Assembly (NCBI RefSeq): GCF_014287955.1
Contig: NZ_JACOPD010000008.1
Span: 1-64,000 of the forward strand
Origin: Lachnospira hominis (ex Liu et al. 2021)
Lineage (GTDB): Bacteria; Bacillota; Clostridia; Lachnospirales; Lachnospiraceae
DNA length: 64,000 bases
Direction of reading: 5' to 3'
Shown here in pieces: positions 63,598 to 64,000 of this stretch. The notes under the pieces were generated by a model, which searched no databases, had not been told where the DNA came from, and saw only the letters and a program-made list of their open reading frames with translations. The position numbers and the translations under genes were made by a program. The stretch's first letter is position 1; every line of letters begins with the position of its first letter.

Positions 63598-63978
63598 ATG
63601 ACTAAGGATGAATGGTACAAGCAGTTATTTGAGAGACTGGATAATTCCAAGTTCAGAAGCAGTTTCCATCTGAAGCAGAAAGATATTGATTACATAAATG
63701 AAAAAGGTCTTGATACAATAAGACAACATGCAAAGGATTTTATTGCAAAGAGAGAAGCTCCGGCATATATAGCAAATGATGGCAAACAGACACCAATGCG
63801 TGGACATCCAGTATTTATTGCTCAGCACGCTACAGCAACATGCTGCAGGGAGCGCATCCGAAAGTGGCATAAAATGCAGCCTGGCAAGGAACTAAGTCAG
63901 GTGCAGCAGGATTATCTTGTAGATGTAATTATGACATGGATTCAAAAAGAAATGGAGAGGCAGGAACATAAAATATGA
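63598..63978 (+). CDS. DUF4186-family protein
   Basis: This 126-aa protein has the DUF4186 signature (RSSFHLKQKDIDYI, GHPVFIAQHATATCCRERIRKWH, then VIMTWIQKEM). The paired Cys and conserved His suggest metal binding; the function is unknown. ATG 63598 lies 4 bp after the PAS gene. Its stop overlaps the start of the next ORF (ATGA). Confidence 0.75.
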   Translation: MTKDEWYKQLFERLDNSKFRSSFHLKQKDIDYINEKGLDTIRQHAKDFIAKREAPAYIANDGKQTPMRGHPVFIAQHATATCCRERIRKWHKMQPGKELSQVQQDYLVDVIMTWIQKEMERQEHKI

Positions 63979-64000
63979 GTTTGAAAAATGTATTGATTAT
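63975..64000 (+). CDS. Start of a further ORF, cut by the window end
   Basis: ATG 63975 overlaps the DUF4186 stop and reads MSLKNVLI before the edge. Starts of this type are common in glyoxalase/VOC proteins, but eight residues are too few for a call. Confidence 0.35.

Overview
The window looks like a piece of a low-GC gut Firmicute, most likely a Lachnospiraceae-type Clostridium relative. The evidence is strong AGGAGG ribosome binding sites, Tn916-type integrases, and conjugation proteins of the clostridial CD1108/CD1110/CD1115, PrgI and Maff2 families. Only the last ~1.1 kb (PAS and DUF4186 proteins) could be ordinary chromosome. Everything before it is mobile DNA, apparently a stack of integrative elements.

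Region A (1-3391) is the right end of a first element. An IS21-family insertion sequence (1-818, istA cut by the window edge) interrupts a Tn916-type integrase, whose 3' half survives as a frameshifted pseudogene. Next comes a single-gene AAA ATPase-TOPRIM/DUF4435 protein that resembles a fused PARIS anti-phage system. The region ends at a 16-bp att-like sequence embedded in a truncated start of a low-molecular-weight tyrosine phosphatase gene.

Region B (3391-20074) is a second, mobilizable element. Its cargo is a tight pair of very large genes: a Cys-rich RecD/UvrD-type helicase with a C-terminal nuclease-like domain (1219 aa), and a sacsin-type HATPase fused to a UPF1-like helicase (1739 aa). 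This pair is the best candidate here for an undescribed defence system. Behind it lie an XRE regulator with a LexA-box-like palindrome in its promoter, a DUF3847 protein, a MobA/MobL relaxase, a CHC2 zinc-finger primase protein, a broken VapE-type primase/helicase, an excisionase and an intact tyrosine integrase. The same att sequence, again inside a phosphatase-like start codon region, follows 180 bp after the integrase.

Region C (20074 to at least 62.8 kb) is a large integrative conjugative element. It starts with an XRE repressor and operator array, then a long structured leader. A first operon encodes a ParM-like actin and its partner, a lipoprotein, a 1792-aa thioester/Cna-B surface adhesin with an LPQTG anchor, DUF5688, a JAB/RadC-like protein and a DUF3991-TOPRIM protein. 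An array of GC-rich palindromes in 32-bp register and nested hairpins (possible oriT) precede MobC and a MobP relaxase. The transfer machinery follows: PcfB-like, VirD4, pilin, VirB6-, VirB3- and VirB4-like proteins and an NlpC/P60 hydrolase. A resistance module (ABC-F, lincosamide nucleotidyltransferase, GNAT) with an attenuator leader sits inside the transfer operon. The tail encodes a 2510-aa methylase-helicase with a TnpV gene overprinted in another frame, a sortase, a duplicated SpoVG-like protein and DUF6674. No integrase for C is visible; its right end is either beyond the window or lost.

The relaxase/MobC and VirD4-VirB set of C could mobilize B in trans, the adhesin and sortase of C probably help cell contact, and A and B each place a defence-type cargo next to the shared integration site.
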